DNA of 57,778 nucleotides from the IMG/VR virus record IMGVR_UViG_3300032164_000017, positions 1-57,778 of that record. One strand, written 5' to 3'. This document shows positions 1 to 8,623 of this stretch, one piece after another. Every line of letters begins with the position of its first letter. The first letter of the stretch is position 1. A model generated the notes under the pieces. It searched no databases. It worked only from the letters and a program-made list of their open reading frames with translations, and was not told the origin of the DNA. Both the position numbers and the translations under genes were made by a program. The stretch is from a virus.

Positions 1-1
1 G

Positions 2-166
2 GCGGCGACCGACGTGCAGAAGAACGTCAACCCCTCGAAGGAGGAACCACAGGGCCGGGAGCAGGAGAAGCAGGATGTTGATCCGAACGCTGTTGCTGTT
101 GCTGCGCATCTGACGGAGGAGCCGGAGACGGCGCCTCTGGAGGAGTCGTCGCCACCGGCAGCGTGA
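2..166 (+). CDS. C-terminal end of an unidentified protein (5' cut by window edge)
   Basis: An open frame enters from the left edge and ends at a TGA at 164-166, giving 54 codons of an acidic, Glu/Pro/Ala-rich tail. It is followed only ten bases later by a strong intrinsic terminator (176-226) on the same strand, which is the main reason to believe it. No domain is visible in the fragment. It overlaps the 3' end of the convergent minus-strand gene at 27-368, which is unusual. Confidence 0.55.
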   Translation, partial: AATDVQKNVNPSKEEPQGREQEKQDVDPNAVAVAAHLTEEPETAPLEESSPPAA

Positions 167-368
167 TCAGAACTGGACGGCCCCCCGCAGGTTGCACAAC
201 AACTTGTGTGGGGGCCGTCGTTTTTTGTTCTTCGGGTTCTTCTGTGAACAGATCACTTACCCATTCACGAACAGGTGCAGTGAGCTGCTGGCCCAGGTCG
301 GTACGTAGAATGCCCGCGTGCTTCGTCATGAAGTAGCGAGCAGCACTCTTGAAGAACGTGGGTGTCAC
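27..368 (-). CDS. Hypothetical protein, last gene of the portal operon
   Basis: 113 aa, not recognised. The first 55 residues look like an ordinary folded segment. The rest is Pro/Gln/Ala-rich, with a run of five Gln, and is probably disordered. It starts with GTG, whose last two bases overlap the TGA of the upstream gene (GTGA), so it is likely translated by coupling after the 150-aa gene. Its 3' half overlaps a convergent plus-strand gene and that gene's terminator, so the C-terminal extent is less certain than the start. Confidence 0.6.
   Translation of the reverse strand: MTPTFFKSAARYFMTKHAGILRTDLGQQLTAPVREWVSDLFTEEPEEQKTTAPTQVVVQPAGGRPVLITLPVATTPPEAPSPAPPSDAQQQQQRSDQHPASPAPGPVVPPSRG
176..226 (+). 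terminator. Intrinsic (rho-independent) terminator
   Basis: A perfect 10-bp stem (176-185 with 210-219) encloses a smaller 6-bp stem (GCACAA with TTGTGT, one G-T pair, CAAC loop). It is followed by G and six T (221-226). The T-run lies on the plus side only, so it ends the plus-strand gene that stops at 166. It sits inside the coding sequence of the convergent minus-strand gene. Confidence 0.85.
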
Positions 369-817
369 GACGATACCTCGTCCTCGCTCTTCTTTACTTT
401 ATCTAGCGGGGTGAAGTAACTGACTGCGATGACCATGGTACCGTCATTCAGTGTTTTGCGTTCTTCCCAGCGCAACATTGCGGAACCGTCGAGGATACGA
501 TTCATCAGTGCTTCGTAGTCCGCGGAATCATCCCGATCTTCGTACTCGAAACCAGCGTCTTTGCTGCCCCCTACCATCTGCTGACCCATGATGAAGCGCT
601 CGAAGTGCGCACGCAGGTTGTATTGAGGTACTCCCTCGGGTCTTGATTCACCTGGAGGCGGTTCATCGGTGATGATCTTCTCACCCTGGGGGATGGGGTA
701 CTGCGTCGGGAAGAGTTGAGGTATTGTGACGTTGGCGCCGCCCTTGCCGTTGTCATCCGGGAACTCCGACGCACGCTTCACCACCGAGGCGATGCTCTCT
801 TCTTGGCCCTTTCCCAT
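365..817 (-). CDS. Hypothetical protein downstream of portal
   Basis: 150 aa, no family recognised. It is hydrophilic and acidic near the C terminus (SEDEVSS) and has no membrane segment. It lies three bases after the portal stop and is coupled to the next gene by a GTGA overlap, so portal, this gene and the 113-aa gene form one minus-strand unit. Genes beside a phage portal are often head-assembly or scaffold proteins, but nothing in this sequence shows that directly. Confidence 0.75.
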   Translation of the reverse strand: MGKGQEESIASVVKRASEFPDDNGKGGANVTIPQLFPTQYPIPQGEKIITDEPPPGESRPEGVPQYNLRAHFERFIMGQQMVGGSKDAGFEYEDRDDSADYEALMNRILDGSAMLRWEERKTLNDGTMVIAVSYFTPLDKVKKSEDEVSS

Positions 818-820
818 GAG

Positions 821-2539
821 CTAGCCTCCACCTTGCGCCTGGCGTTTCGCAGAGTACTCAGTCTGTGTTTGCTGTTCTTCCAGACGCTGCACCACACAGC
901 TGTACATCACGTAGTCTTCGACTTGCAGGGCGTGGAGTCGGCTCTTACGCATGCCCGCGTCGAGGCCCATCAGTTCTTGTACGATCTGATCGGCTTGTCC
1001 GATGACGGCTTGCTGGTCGTACTGCAAACCCGTCTGACCGAGCATCGCCTGCGAACGTGCTTGTTGTGCGAGGGACTGTTGTAGTTGCTGTGTCTCCTGC
1101 TGCATCTTCTGTTGGAAACGAATTTCGTCGAGCTGCTCTTGCAGACGACGTTCCCGTTCCTTCTTGAGGTCGAAGTCGTTGAGTTCTGCGATGGTCGTGT
1201 TCGAGATGAGTTGCGACTGCTGGTTCAGTTGCAGGATGAGCTGCTTCTGCTGTACGTCATCGATGAGCTTGAACTCGGTGAGTTCTACTTCAACGTTGGG
1301 CCAGCCCAGCATTTTGCAGGAGCGGGTGGTGACCCACTGGAGCAGTTCGTTCAGCTCGCCCGTGTAGGTGAGGAGCTGATTTTCCAACATACGAAGCGTA
1401 ATCGCAGACCCAGTGAACGACAGCCCGCCGTAGATGAATTCGCGTGGAATACCCATCGCAGCGATGATGGAGTCTTCAGCTTCTTTCACTTCACCGAGCG
1501 TGAGCAAAGCCCGGCCATCGCCACCGATCTGGAGCGAGTCAACAGGCACACCCGAATGGAAGATGGTGAGCGGGTCTTTGCGATGGCGTCCCAGACCGCG
1601 CTTGACCTCTTCGAACATGCGCGAGAGCGAGATGGTTTGGATGGGGTCTGCGTTCGCGGATGTTTGCTTGGGAAACAACACCCGGAAGGGCACGAGATGA
1701 TCGAGCGCAATCGCTTCATTCGCCTTGCGCAGAATCGCCGTGTAGAAGAAGAGCTTGATGGTGCTCGTCAGGGGTGGAAATCCCCACTGAGGATCGATGC
1801 CCGCAGGGGGTGCGACCTTCATGTGGTAGACATGGCCATCCTTGAACCGAAACATCTTGTTGTCGCGCGCTGCGGCGATGAATTCGAGGGGCAAGTGATT
1901 CAGCAACAGTTTGTTGCCTTGCCGGATGCGGTTCTTGATGTCGGGTGGGATCGAGTAGTAGTAGATGGATTTTCCCGAGATGGGATCGTGATCGATGTCC
2001 ATCTGTTTGGGGTCCCAACGGATGATGTGAATCTTGTGGGGGTCCGTCAGTCGCCGATCGATGACCTTGCCTCGCACCGTGCGGCGGCACTTGCGACAGG
2101 TGTATTCGAAGGTCATCGGTGTGTACTTGAAGCGGTAGTTCACGTGTTGGATGTTGACGAGCTTGTTGCACTGGGGGCACTTCAGAAAACGCGCGAAAGG
2201 TTGGTACAGGGAGATGAAGGAATTGCCGTAGATCCAACGGTCGCGTCCTGCAAGGATGAGAATCTCTTTCACGCGCAGGGTTTTTTCGAGCAGTTCCTTC
2301 ACACGATCTTCTGCGCCCCGGTTGGTGGTGTTGTAGGAGATGTCCGTGATGGGGTATTCGGAGAACTTCTTCAACGCAGCAAAGACCTGTGCTGAGTTGT
2401 AGTAGAGGTACTCCATCCACGCGAAGAGGTCGCGCAAGCGCCGGGGTACGAATCCGGTCACGAAGTCGAACATCGGATTGGGATGCGCTGTATTGTTTCG
2501 ATACAGGGATTCCAGATCCGTCAGGGCCATATCAGACAT
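821..2539 (-). CDS. Portal protein with inserted zinc-binding motif
   Basis: 572 aa. The portal forms the ring at the special capsid vertex through which DNA enters and leaves. The call rests on overall character: an N-terminal alpha/beta region, the segment around AAMGIPREFIYGG that is typical of portal stem and wing regions, and a long Gln-rich helical C terminus (about 430-560). Residues C121, C124, C148 and C151 form a CxxC...CxxC zinc knuckle, an insertion seen in some large-phage portals. Start is ATG with GAGGAAG upstream, divergent from the gene at 2579. The terminase lies some 19 kb away, so packaging genes are not clustered. Confidence 0.85.
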   Translation of the reverse strand: MSDMALTDLESLYRNNTAHPNPMFDFVTGFVPRRLRDLFAWMEYLYYNSAQVFAALKKFSEYPITDISYNTTNRGAEDRVKELLEKTLRVKEILILAGRDRWIYGNSFISLYQPFARFLKCPQCNKLVNIQHVNYRFKYTPMTFEYTCRKCRRTVRGKVIDRRLTDPHKIHIIRWDPKQMDIDHDPISGKSIYYYSIPPDIKNRIRQGNKLLLNHLPLEFIAAARDNKMFRFKDGHVYHMKVAPPAGIDPQWGFPPLTSTIKLFFYTAILRKANEAIALDHLVPFRVLFPKQTSANADPIQTISLSRMFEEVKRGLGRHRKDPLTIFHSGVPVDSLQIGGDGRALLTLGEVKEAEDSIIAAMGIPREFIYGGLSFTGSAITLRMLENQLLTYTGELNELLQWVTTRSCKMLGWPNVEVELTEFKLIDDVQQKQLILQLNQQSQLISNTTIAELNDFDLKKERERRLQEQLDEIRFQQKMQQETQQLQQSLAQQARSQAMLGQTGLQYDQQAVIGQADQIVQELMGLDAGMRKSRLHALQVEDYVMYSCVVQRLEEQQTQTEYSAKRQAQGGG

Positions 2540-2578
2540 CGGCGCTTCCTCAATTCATCTGAAAGGAGAATAGGTTAG

Positions 2579-3046
2579 GTGGCATCTGATTACAAGCGTG
2601 TGGTCTGCAACTTCTGCGTCCACAAGGTGAATTGTGAAGGATTGCGTGGACGCTTTTTGTGTGGACTCTGTCCCAAAGCACTGCTCTGTACCATGCACGG
2701 AGCCCTGGGGACTCCCGCCTGTACCTTCGTGACCGAGAGATGGACTGCAACTTTACCGAGTAAATGTCTGCTTGCAGCCAGTCTGCTGCCTGCGCTGGTC
2801 GATAAAGGGTCGAGTCAGTCTCTTGCGGTGAGCTTCGCAGAACCTCAAGAACTTCTGCCAGGGGGTGACGACGATGCGAACTGGATTTGTCCACGCTGTA
2901 GTCTCCCTCACTTGCAGAAAAAGGTCCATCACAATTGGAACGCAGGCATCGGTCGCAAGAATCAGTTGTCCACCGAATACAGGCTGGTCTGTTCGATTTG
3001 TGGCCTTGACGAGCGCAAAGTGCATGGAGTAATGTCGGCGAGATAA
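2579..3046 (+). CDS. Small cysteine-rich zinc-ribbon protein
   Basis: 155 aa from a GTG start with a good AAGGAGA site. It holds two cysteine clusters. One is N-terminal (CNFC, then C residues in LCGLCPKALLC). The other is a C-terminal zinc ribbon of the CPRC...CSIC type. Such proteins usually bind nucleic acid or act as adaptors, but the specific role cannot be read. It is the first gene of the plus-strand operon, and the helicase start follows its stop by two bases. Confidence 0.75.
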   Translation: MASDYKRVVCNFCVHKVNCEGLRGRFLCGLCPKALLCTMHGALGTPACTFVTERWTATLPSKCLLAASLLPALVDKGSSQSLAVSFAEPQELLPGGDDDANWICPRCSLPHLQKKVHHNWNAGIGRKNQLSTEYRLVCSICGLDERKVHGVMSAR

Positions 3047-3048
3047 AC

Positions 3049-4944
3049 ATGGAAACGCAAGTTCTAAAAATCACGAGCCTCAACGGAACGCCTGTTTTCG
3101 TCATCTACAGCACTGATCTCTCGTTCAAAAAAGTGTTCGGTGCCGTGACCAAGAAAGGTACGTTGCTCTGGTATTTTCCTGCGTTTTATCCCGTCTACAA
3201 GCTCGTGCTGAAGGATCTCAAGGCTCTGAAACTTCGGTTCGAAGTTTCAGAAGCGGCTCGCAATGCCATCGCACAACTCGAACGTTACGACGAACGTGTC
3301 GAGAAGCACGTATTGCCTCCGGGGTTCGCGTTCAAGACACAACCTTACGAGCATCAGCTCGAGGGGTTCATCCACGTGCTGTACAACATGCGCGTGGCAC
3401 TGTTCTACGCATGCGGCTTGGGCAAAACGAAAATCATCGTCGACTGGCAACGCGCCATCAACGCCAAGCCCCTCATCCTCTGTCCGCGTGTGGTGCTTCA
3501 TGTATGGGCTACGGAAGCAGCACGCCACGGGATTAACCAGGAGTACCGCATCATTGATGGACTGAGTCGCGAAGAGAAGAGTGCGCAGATCGCAGACGCG
3601 AAGAACTACTCAGGGATGGTCATCACTTATGGTTCTGCGCGACTCTACCTCGAGCAGATCCAGGCTGAGTTTCCCTACAACGCCATCGTCGCGGACGAGT
3701 CGCACTACATCAAAGACGCGCGCAGCGGTCGCACAGAGGCAGCGTTAACGCTGAGTCGCAAACCGAGTCGACGCGTCATCATGTCGGGGACACCTTCGAC
3801 AGGTGATCCTCGAGACATGTACTCGCAGTTTCGGTTTCTTTCACCTTGCTTCATGCCGGAGTCGTTCTGGAAATTCAAGCAGACGTTCTGCCGTACAGCG
3901 CCGATGAACAAGCGCATCGTGATTGGGTACAAGAATCTCCATGTACTCAACGAACGCGTGCGCCTGGTTGCGCTTCGTCGTACGAAGAAAGAGTGCCTGG
4001 ACCTACCTGAGCAGTACGTCGTTGACCTGCCCATCGACATGAAACCGAGTCAGCAGAAGTTCTACAACACGATCATTCTTTCGGAAGAGTTCGATGAATT
4101 GGCTCAGGCACTGATGCGCGAAGAGAAGATCCTCACGGAGCAGGGCCTCATCGACATCCCGAATGCGGCGGTACTCGTCAATAAACTTCTGCAAGTCGCG
4201 TGCGGCTTCATGTACCTCAAGGCAGATGTGCCCAACATCTGCGATGGATGTGCACACCTACGCGACTGCGTCGATGCGCACATCAAGCCGTACACTTCAA
4301 AGTGTCAAGTGAACTCAACGCCTGCGCCGTCCATTGTGCAGAGGATGCAGGAGAACGCGAAACTCGAAGTACTGATCCATAAGCTCGATGAGATCCTCGT
4401 GGAGCCCACCCACAAGTGCATCATCTGGGCGCAGTTTCGTCCGGAGATGGACTGGATCGAAGAAGCGATCAAGGACCATTGGAAGAAAACCAAACGCGCA
4501 TTCACGCTGGTACGTGCAGACGGAAATACGCCCAACGTGGCTGTGCCCGCAGCGAAGTTCGAAACAGACGAGTCCTGTCGCATTTACCTCGGACAAGTGG
4601 AAACGGGTGTGGGCATCACGTTGAATGCCGCAAACTACATGGTCTACTTCAGCCTGCCCTGGAAGCTACTGGCGTATGATCAGTCCATCGATCGAAACCA
4701 TCGCGTAGGGCAACGGCGAGATGTGACGGTGTTTCGACTGTTGTGCAGACACACCATCGATATTCACATTGCACGCGGGCTCTCCATGAAACGCACGGTG
4801 TCGGACACGATCATTTCAGCGTTGACGTGTGCGCGTTGCGATCGTCGTGAACGTTGTGCTGACCTTGGCATCGTTCTTTTCGAAGAGGGATGCCGTTACC
4901 AACGGGACGTACAGCGTCACGTTGCGAGAGCAAGGCAGGTTTAA
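3049..4944 (+). CDS. SNF2-family DNA helicase/translocase with cysteine clusters
   Basis: 631 aa. SNF2 (superfamily 2) enzymes translocate on duplex DNA using ATP; in phages they act in replication or recombination. Visible motifs are Walker A ACGLGKT (121-127), DESH (216-219) as motif II, SGTP (246-249) as motif III, and the motif VI segment beginning Q545 (QSIDRNHRVGQRR), which is characteristic of SNF2. Two Cys clusters are added: CDGC...C...C between the lobes, and a C-terminal CARC...C...C. Either could bind zinc or an Fe-S cluster. The C terminus is basic. The gene lies directly upstream of an unknown protein and a PD-(D/E)XK nuclease. Confidence 0.9.
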   Translation: METQVLKITSLNGTPVFVIYSTDLSFKKVFGAVTKKGTLLWYFPAFYPVYKLVLKDLKALKLRFEVSEAARNAIAQLERYDERVEKHVLPPGFAFKTQPYEHQLEGFIHVLYNMRVALFYACGLGKTKIIVDWQRAINAKPLILCPRVVLHVWATEAARHGINQEYRIIDGLSREEKSAQIADAKNYSGMVITYGSARLYLEQIQAEFPYNAIVADESHYIKDARSGRTEAALTLSRKPSRRVIMSGTPSTGDPRDMYSQFRFLSPCFMPESFWKFKQTFCRTAPMNKRIVIGYKNLHVLNERVRLVALRRTKKECLDLPEQYVVDLPIDMKPSQQKFYNTIILSEEFDELAQALMREEKILTEQGLIDIPNAAVLVNKLLQVACGFMYLKADVPNICDGCAHLRDCVDAHIKPYTSKCQVNSTPAPSIVQRMQENAKLEVLIHKLDEILVEPTHKCIIWAQFRPEMDWIEEAIKDHWKKTKRAFTLVRADGNTPNVAVPAAKFETDESCRIYLGQVETGVGITLNAANYMVYFSLPWKLLAYDQSIDRNHRVGQRRDVTVFRLLCRHTIDIHIARGLSMKRTVSDTIISALTCARCDRRERCADLGIVLFEEGCRYQRDVQRHVARARQV

Positions 4945-4945
4945 C

Positions 4946-5563
4946 ATGCCAAAGATCACGATCACGTACAGTCACGATGAGTTTGTTGAGTTCATCACGG
5001 GGATGCTCGCAGTTCAGGGTTTGAAGCCGATGGCAGGCATCGTATTTGTACCGGACGCAGCTACTGATTCGCATGACGTAGACGACGTGCGCTTCGGTGT
5101 CGTCATCGACTGTGAACCGGGTCCTCTCAGCGAGAAGTGTCCCTCGTGTGGGGTGAAGCTCACGAACGGAGTGCCCGTCACCTCGGGACCCATACGTAGT
5201 TTTACGCCCGCAGAAATCGCAGAGGAGCGTGTCAAGTTGACTGCGGAGCTGCGTACCACGACAACGGCTCCTCGTGAGTACCCCGTCGATGAAGAGACGC
5301 ATGAAGTTCAAGATCCGGGCATCATCGATGAAGAACTGGGCGAGTCTTTCGCGCCTCCTTCTCCCAATGAAGGATTGCCATCCGTACATACCTCGGTCGC
5401 TGAAGAACCTGCGGAGGGTGGCGGTGACCCTATGAAAGCGTTGCTTGCGCAGAACAAACGTCTGACTGCGGTACGTACGCGTGAACGCGAAGCCCGCTTG
5501 GGTAAAGGCGGTGGCAGGGCCATGCCGGGTGAGTCCACGCGTCCCCCGAAGTCAGGAAGGTAA
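4946..5563 (+). CDS. Hypothetical protein between helicase and nuclease
   Basis: 205 aa, not recognised. I place the start at the ATG one base after the helicase stop, preceded by AAGGCAGG. A longer upstream frame exists but overlaps the helicase and has no ribosome site. There is one CxxC (CPSC) near residue 65, an acidic middle, and a basic Arg/Gly/Lys C-terminal tail that could bind nucleic acid. Its place between a helicase and a nuclease suggests a partner role, which is inference only. Confidence 0.75.
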   Translation: MPKITITYSHDEFVEFITGMLAVQGLKPMAGIVFVPDAATDSHDVDDVRFGVVIDCEPGPLSEKCPSCGVKLTNGVPVTSGPIRSFTPAEIAEERVKLTAELRTTTTAPREYPVDEETHEVQDPGIIDEELGESFAPPSPNEGLPSVHTSVAEEPAEGGGDPMKALLAQNKRLTAVRTREREARLGKGGGRAMPGESTRPPKSGR

Positions 5564-5568
5564 AGCGG

Positions 5569-6516
5569 ATGGCCAAAGGAAGAGAAGAACTCGCGAACGA
5601 ACCTGTCATCGATATTGATGACAAGCTGCGCGAACACATCGCGAAGAACACGCCGGTAGGTGGGTATCAGTTGCCCACGGGGTACTTGAGCCACTCGCAA
5701 ATTGCGATGTACCTCAAGTGCCCGATGCAGTACTACCACCGTTACATCTGTGACAACAAGCGCCCGCCGGGCGTTGCGATCACTCTCGGTTCGGGTACCC
5801 ACAAAGCCGCAGAGTTCACGCACCATCACATCGTGGATCACAACGTACCTGCACCGGTGGAGCAAGTCGTCGCTGCTTTTTCGGACAGCTTCGATCACAA
5901 CGCAAAGGATGTTCCTGCCGAAGATTGGAAGGTAGAGGGTGTCAATCAAGGGAAGATCAAGGACACGGGCATTCAGCTCGTCAGTCTCTACAACCGTATC
6001 CTCGCACCCAAGGTCAAGCCGCAGGTAACGGCTAACGGCACACGCGGTATCGAAAAGAAACTCGAGATCAATGTCGAAGGTGTCCCTCTCGTAGGCTTTA
6101 TCGACCTCATCGATACCAACGCCGACGCCATCATGAGCGAAGAAGAGCGGACGCTTCTCAAGCAGTACGGCTCCGATGTTCCCGAGGTTTTCCGCACCGC
6201 CATTTCGGATTTCAAGACGCGTTCGAAGTCGGTTAGCGAAGATGAAATCAGAGGTTCTTTGCAACTCACGATCTACGCGTACGCCGAACAGATCAGTCTT
6301 GTCCGTTACGATGAGCTGCTGAATCAAAAGGTGCCCAAAGTAAAACGCATCCACAGCATGCGTACGACCCAGGACTACAAGTGGATGTTCGAGATCGTCA
6401 CGGGCGTTGCGCGTGCCATCACCGCAGGCGTATTCCCGCCATGTGATCCCACGTCGTGGGCCTGCACACCCAAGTGGTGCGGTTATTACTACATGTGTCG
6501 CGGCAAAGCCCGCTGA
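5569..6516 (+). CDS. PD-(D/E)XK nuclease with Fe-S type cysteines (RecB/Cas4-like)
   Basis: 315 aa. It resembles RecB/AddB/Cas4 exonucleases (PDDEXK_1 type). The catalytic core is D179 in GFIDLID and D214-F-K216 in ISDFK, followed by a QLTIYAYA helix that matches the family's Q-x-x-x-Y motif. C51 (LKCP) plus C299, C304 and C310 near the C terminus fit the four-cysteine 4Fe-4S arrangement of AddB/Cas4. The expected activity is exonuclease or DNA-end processing. Start is ATG with AGGAAGG. A second, diverged member of the same superfamily lies at 12694-13527. Confidence 0.85.
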   Translation: MAKGREELANEPVIDIDDKLREHIAKNTPVGGYQLPTGYLSHSQIAMYLKCPMQYYHRYICDNKRPPGVAITLGSGTHKAAEFTHHHIVDHNVPAPVEQVVAAFSDSFDHNAKDVPAEDWKVEGVNQGKIKDTGIQLVSLYNRILAPKVKPQVTANGTRGIEKKLEINVEGVPLVGFIDLIDTNADAIMSEEERTLLKQYGSDVPEVFRTAISDFKTRSKSVSEDEIRGSLQLTIYAYAEQISLVRYDELLNQKVPKVKRIHSMRTTQDYKWMFEIVTGVARAITAGVFPPCDPTSWACTPKWCGYYYMCRGKAR

Positions 6517-6528
6517 GAGGAGTGCACC

Positions 6529-7782
6529 GTGAAGCCCGAGTACATCAAACATCTCCGTGACCACGCGAAAGAGATTCGAGAACAGTTCGCTGAGCTGTGG
6601 GAGAAGGCGGGGGTGGGACCAATCACTCCGGCGCAGGCACAGAACACGCTCGACGTGCTCTATGACCGTACGCACCTCGACATCCTCGAGACGATCAAGG
6701 ACTACACAGACTATTTCCCCACCGTACAGTGTTACCCTGGACGGCTCACAGCAGTCGATGCTCTCTGGTGGCTTGACCACGCGACTGCGGGCATCACTGA
6801 GTGGGGCACCATACGTTGGTTCTCTTCACGCAAGGTCACGCACCTTGAGAAGTGCACGGATAAGGCTGCGGCCGAAGCTCTCGCGAAGCGCCGTGGCGGT
6901 ACCGTCGTCGAAAAGAAAGGTGTGTTCTTCGCTCAGTGGATCGGGTTGCCCGGTGCGTGTACACACTTCGTGGTGTCTGCGACCGGTATTCCGTTCATGC
7001 TCCTCCGTCTCTTCGATGGCGCATGGGGTGAACCCAAGCGCAACGGAGACGCCATTCAGGTGGAGATGGTCAACGCGCTCGTCTGTCACCTCAACGGTCA
7101 CGATTGGTGCTACTGGGCTGGAAAGCTCCCTCCAGCGTTACTCGCGGTGCAGCGTCCCGAAGCACTCGAGAAGTCGTTTCGAGGTGCGACGCACATGCTG
7201 CCGTACACGTGGGAGCAAGTCATCACGAACATCAAGCTGAAGCGCCTCTGCGTGGCTGCGACGATGCGCCCTGGCGGCGCACGTATGTCTCGGCAACGAA
7301 TGAGTCAGCACACCGACTGGCGCGAATCAAAGTACGACATGGGTCCACTCTGGCCACTTGATCTTTGCAACGATGCGGCGTACGAAACATACCCCATCGA
7401 TTCCTACAGCTTCATGGAGCGTTTCGTGAAAGCTCCGGGTGCAGATGCCGTTGTGAACATCAATGAACTGCATGCGCTCGAAGAGCAAGCTGCCAGTGAG
7501 ACTGACGACGTGGATCGTTGGGACGCGGATGAAACGCTGAACAACGCACAAGAGATCCAGCAAGCCCTCGTGGACCTCTACGGACCGGCGATTCTTCCCA
7601 AGTACGGTGTGGATGGGAATCTCGGCGCAGAGAGCACCACAGCAACAAAACACTTCCAGCAAGACTGGAACAAGCACCAGCCTACAGACCGCATCAAGGT
7701 CGACGGTGTGCCTGGCACCGAGACCCGTAAACGTTTAGTCCAGGCTCTCCATGCGGATGGCTTCCGCACAACGCCTCTCTGA
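6529..7782 (+). CDS. Endolysin: N-acetylmuramoyl-L-alanine amidase with peptidoglycan-binding domain
   Basis: 417 aa, GTG start with GAGAGGAG. The middle matches the amidase_2 family, which cuts the amide between MurNAc and the stem peptide. The zinc ligands are H84 (LDHATAG), H261 (QHTDW) and D270 (KYDMGP), with the family's HFVVSATG (146-153) and E179 in QVEMVN. The C-terminal 65 or so residues carry the helix, DG and GxxT pattern of PG_binding_1 (YGVDGNLGAEST, VDGVPGTET). About 80 N-terminal residues are an unrecognised helical extension. There is no signal peptide, so a holin or other route is needed. The gene sits in the replication operon, not beside the spanin-like genes at 39.5 kb. 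Confidence 0.82.
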   Translation: MKPEYIKHLRDHAKEIREQFAELWEKAGVGPITPAQAQNTLDVLYDRTHLDILETIKDYTDYFPTVQCYPGRLTAVDALWWLDHATAGITEWGTIRWFSSRKVTHLEKCTDKAAAEALAKRRGGTVVEKKGVFFAQWIGLPGACTHFVVSATGIPFMLLRLFDGAWGEPKRNGDAIQVEMVNALVCHLNGHDWCYWAGKLPPALLAVQRPEALEKSFRGATHMLPYTWEQVITNIKLKRLCVAATMRPGGARMSRQRMSQHTDWRESKYDMGPLWPLDLCNDAAYETYPIDSYSFMERFVKAPGADAVVNINELHALEEQAASETDDVDRWDADETLNNAQEIQQALVDLYGPAILPKYGVDGNLGAESTTATKHFQQDWNKHQPTDRIKVDGVPGTETRKRLVQALHADGFRTTPL

Positions 7783-7794
7783 AAGGAAAAATCG

Positions 7795-8202
7795 ATGAAG
7801 CTCACTGTGACACTCAAATGCGACCGCTCTGGCCGCACATTCGACAAAGAGATCGAGACCAGCGAGGTCGCAGCATACGAAGCCCGACAGAAAGTGCGTG
7901 AGGACACCCTCGCCAAGATCGAGGAGTTCTTCAAGGTGATCCCGGCGCAGGAACTGCCGGACCTCGTCTGCGTCTACCAGGGCAAGCTCCGTGCGTTCAT
8001 CAACGTCATTCCGGAGTACAACGACAAGGCAGTGGATCGTCTTCTCGAACAGCTCTTTCACGTCAGTGATCCTTCGGCACGCGTACGCAAAGCGAAGGTC
8101 ACGCGCAGTGCCAAGAACGGTGGCGAGAAGAAAGAGAAGGCCGACAAAAAAGCTGGCAAATCGGGGGTACAAGACAAGGCTGCATCCACATCTAACTCCT
8201 AA
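7795..8202 (+). CDS. Hypothetical small protein with lysine-rich tail
   Basis: 135 aa, not recognised. The first 100 residues look like one small alpha/beta domain. The last 35 are Lys/Ala/Gly-rich and probably disordered, which is common in phage nucleic-acid-binding proteins. It follows the endolysin by 12 bases with a clear AAAGGA site, within the same operon. Confidence 0.75.
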   Translation: MKLTVTLKCDRSGRTFDKEIETSEVAAYEARQKVREDTLAKIEEFFKVIPAQELPDLVCVYQGKLRAFINVIPEYNDKAVDRLLEQLFHVSDPSARVRKAKVTRSAKNGGEKKEKADKKAGKSGVQDKAASTSNS

Positions 8203-8213
8203 CGGAGGCTACG

Positions 8214-8399
8214 ATGTCCGAGAAGGAGTTTGAAAAACTGGGCGTAGAGGAAAGTGAAGACGCTAAAACAGCGTCACGCAACCTCGATGACACAGCGCGA
8301 TTTTGTCCACGCTGTGGCACCTCGCTCGAGTCTGTCGAGAACACCAACGTCTTGACGTGCCCCAAGTGTGGCACCTTGCCGTTCGAACAGAAGCCATGA
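8214..8399 (+). CDS. Tiny zinc-ribbon protein
   Basis: 61 aa. An acidic N terminus is followed by a textbook zinc ribbon, CPRCGTSL...CPKCG (C31, C34, C49, C52 region). Its size suggests an adaptor or inhibitor that binds another protein or nucleic acid. It has a good GGAGG site and an ATGA overlap with the next gene, so the two are translationally coupled. Confidence 0.8.
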   Translation: MSEKEFEKLGVEESEDAKTASRNLDDTARFCPRCGTSLESVENTNVLTCPKCGTLPFEQKP

Positions 8400-8623
8400 G
8401 CAAGAGACGCGATAGACTCGTGCAGGAAATCGTCGAGCGGTACAAGCTCATCCGCGCGATTCACACGTGCGTCTATACCCGGGTGGGTGTGGACATTCAG
8501 CAAGTCGCACCAGAGTTCTTTTTTCTGGTGAACGACATCCTGGAGGGCAAACCGATAGACGTATCCTGCCTTCGCTTCGTGGACATGGAACGTGTCTACG
8601 AGTTTCTGAAGGAGGACAGATGA
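8396..8623 (+). CDS. Hypothetical small protein
   Basis: 75 aa, not recognised. The start is the ATG at 8396, which overlaps the previous TGA (ATGA); the longer upstream frame lies over the zinc-ribbon gene and is rejected. It is mainly helical, with no membrane segment. Its stop overlaps the start of the next gene in the same way, so this is a tightly coupled run of small genes. Confidence 0.75.
   Translation: MSKRRDRLVQEIVERYKLIRAIHTCVYTRVGVDIQQVAPEFFFLVNDILEGKPIDVSCLRFVDMERVYEFLKEDR

Noticed and set aside
2550-3104. Minus-strand 184-codon open frame opposite the zinc-ribbon gene
   Set aside because: It is the shadow of the plus-strand gene, which has a proper ribosome site and zinc motifs.
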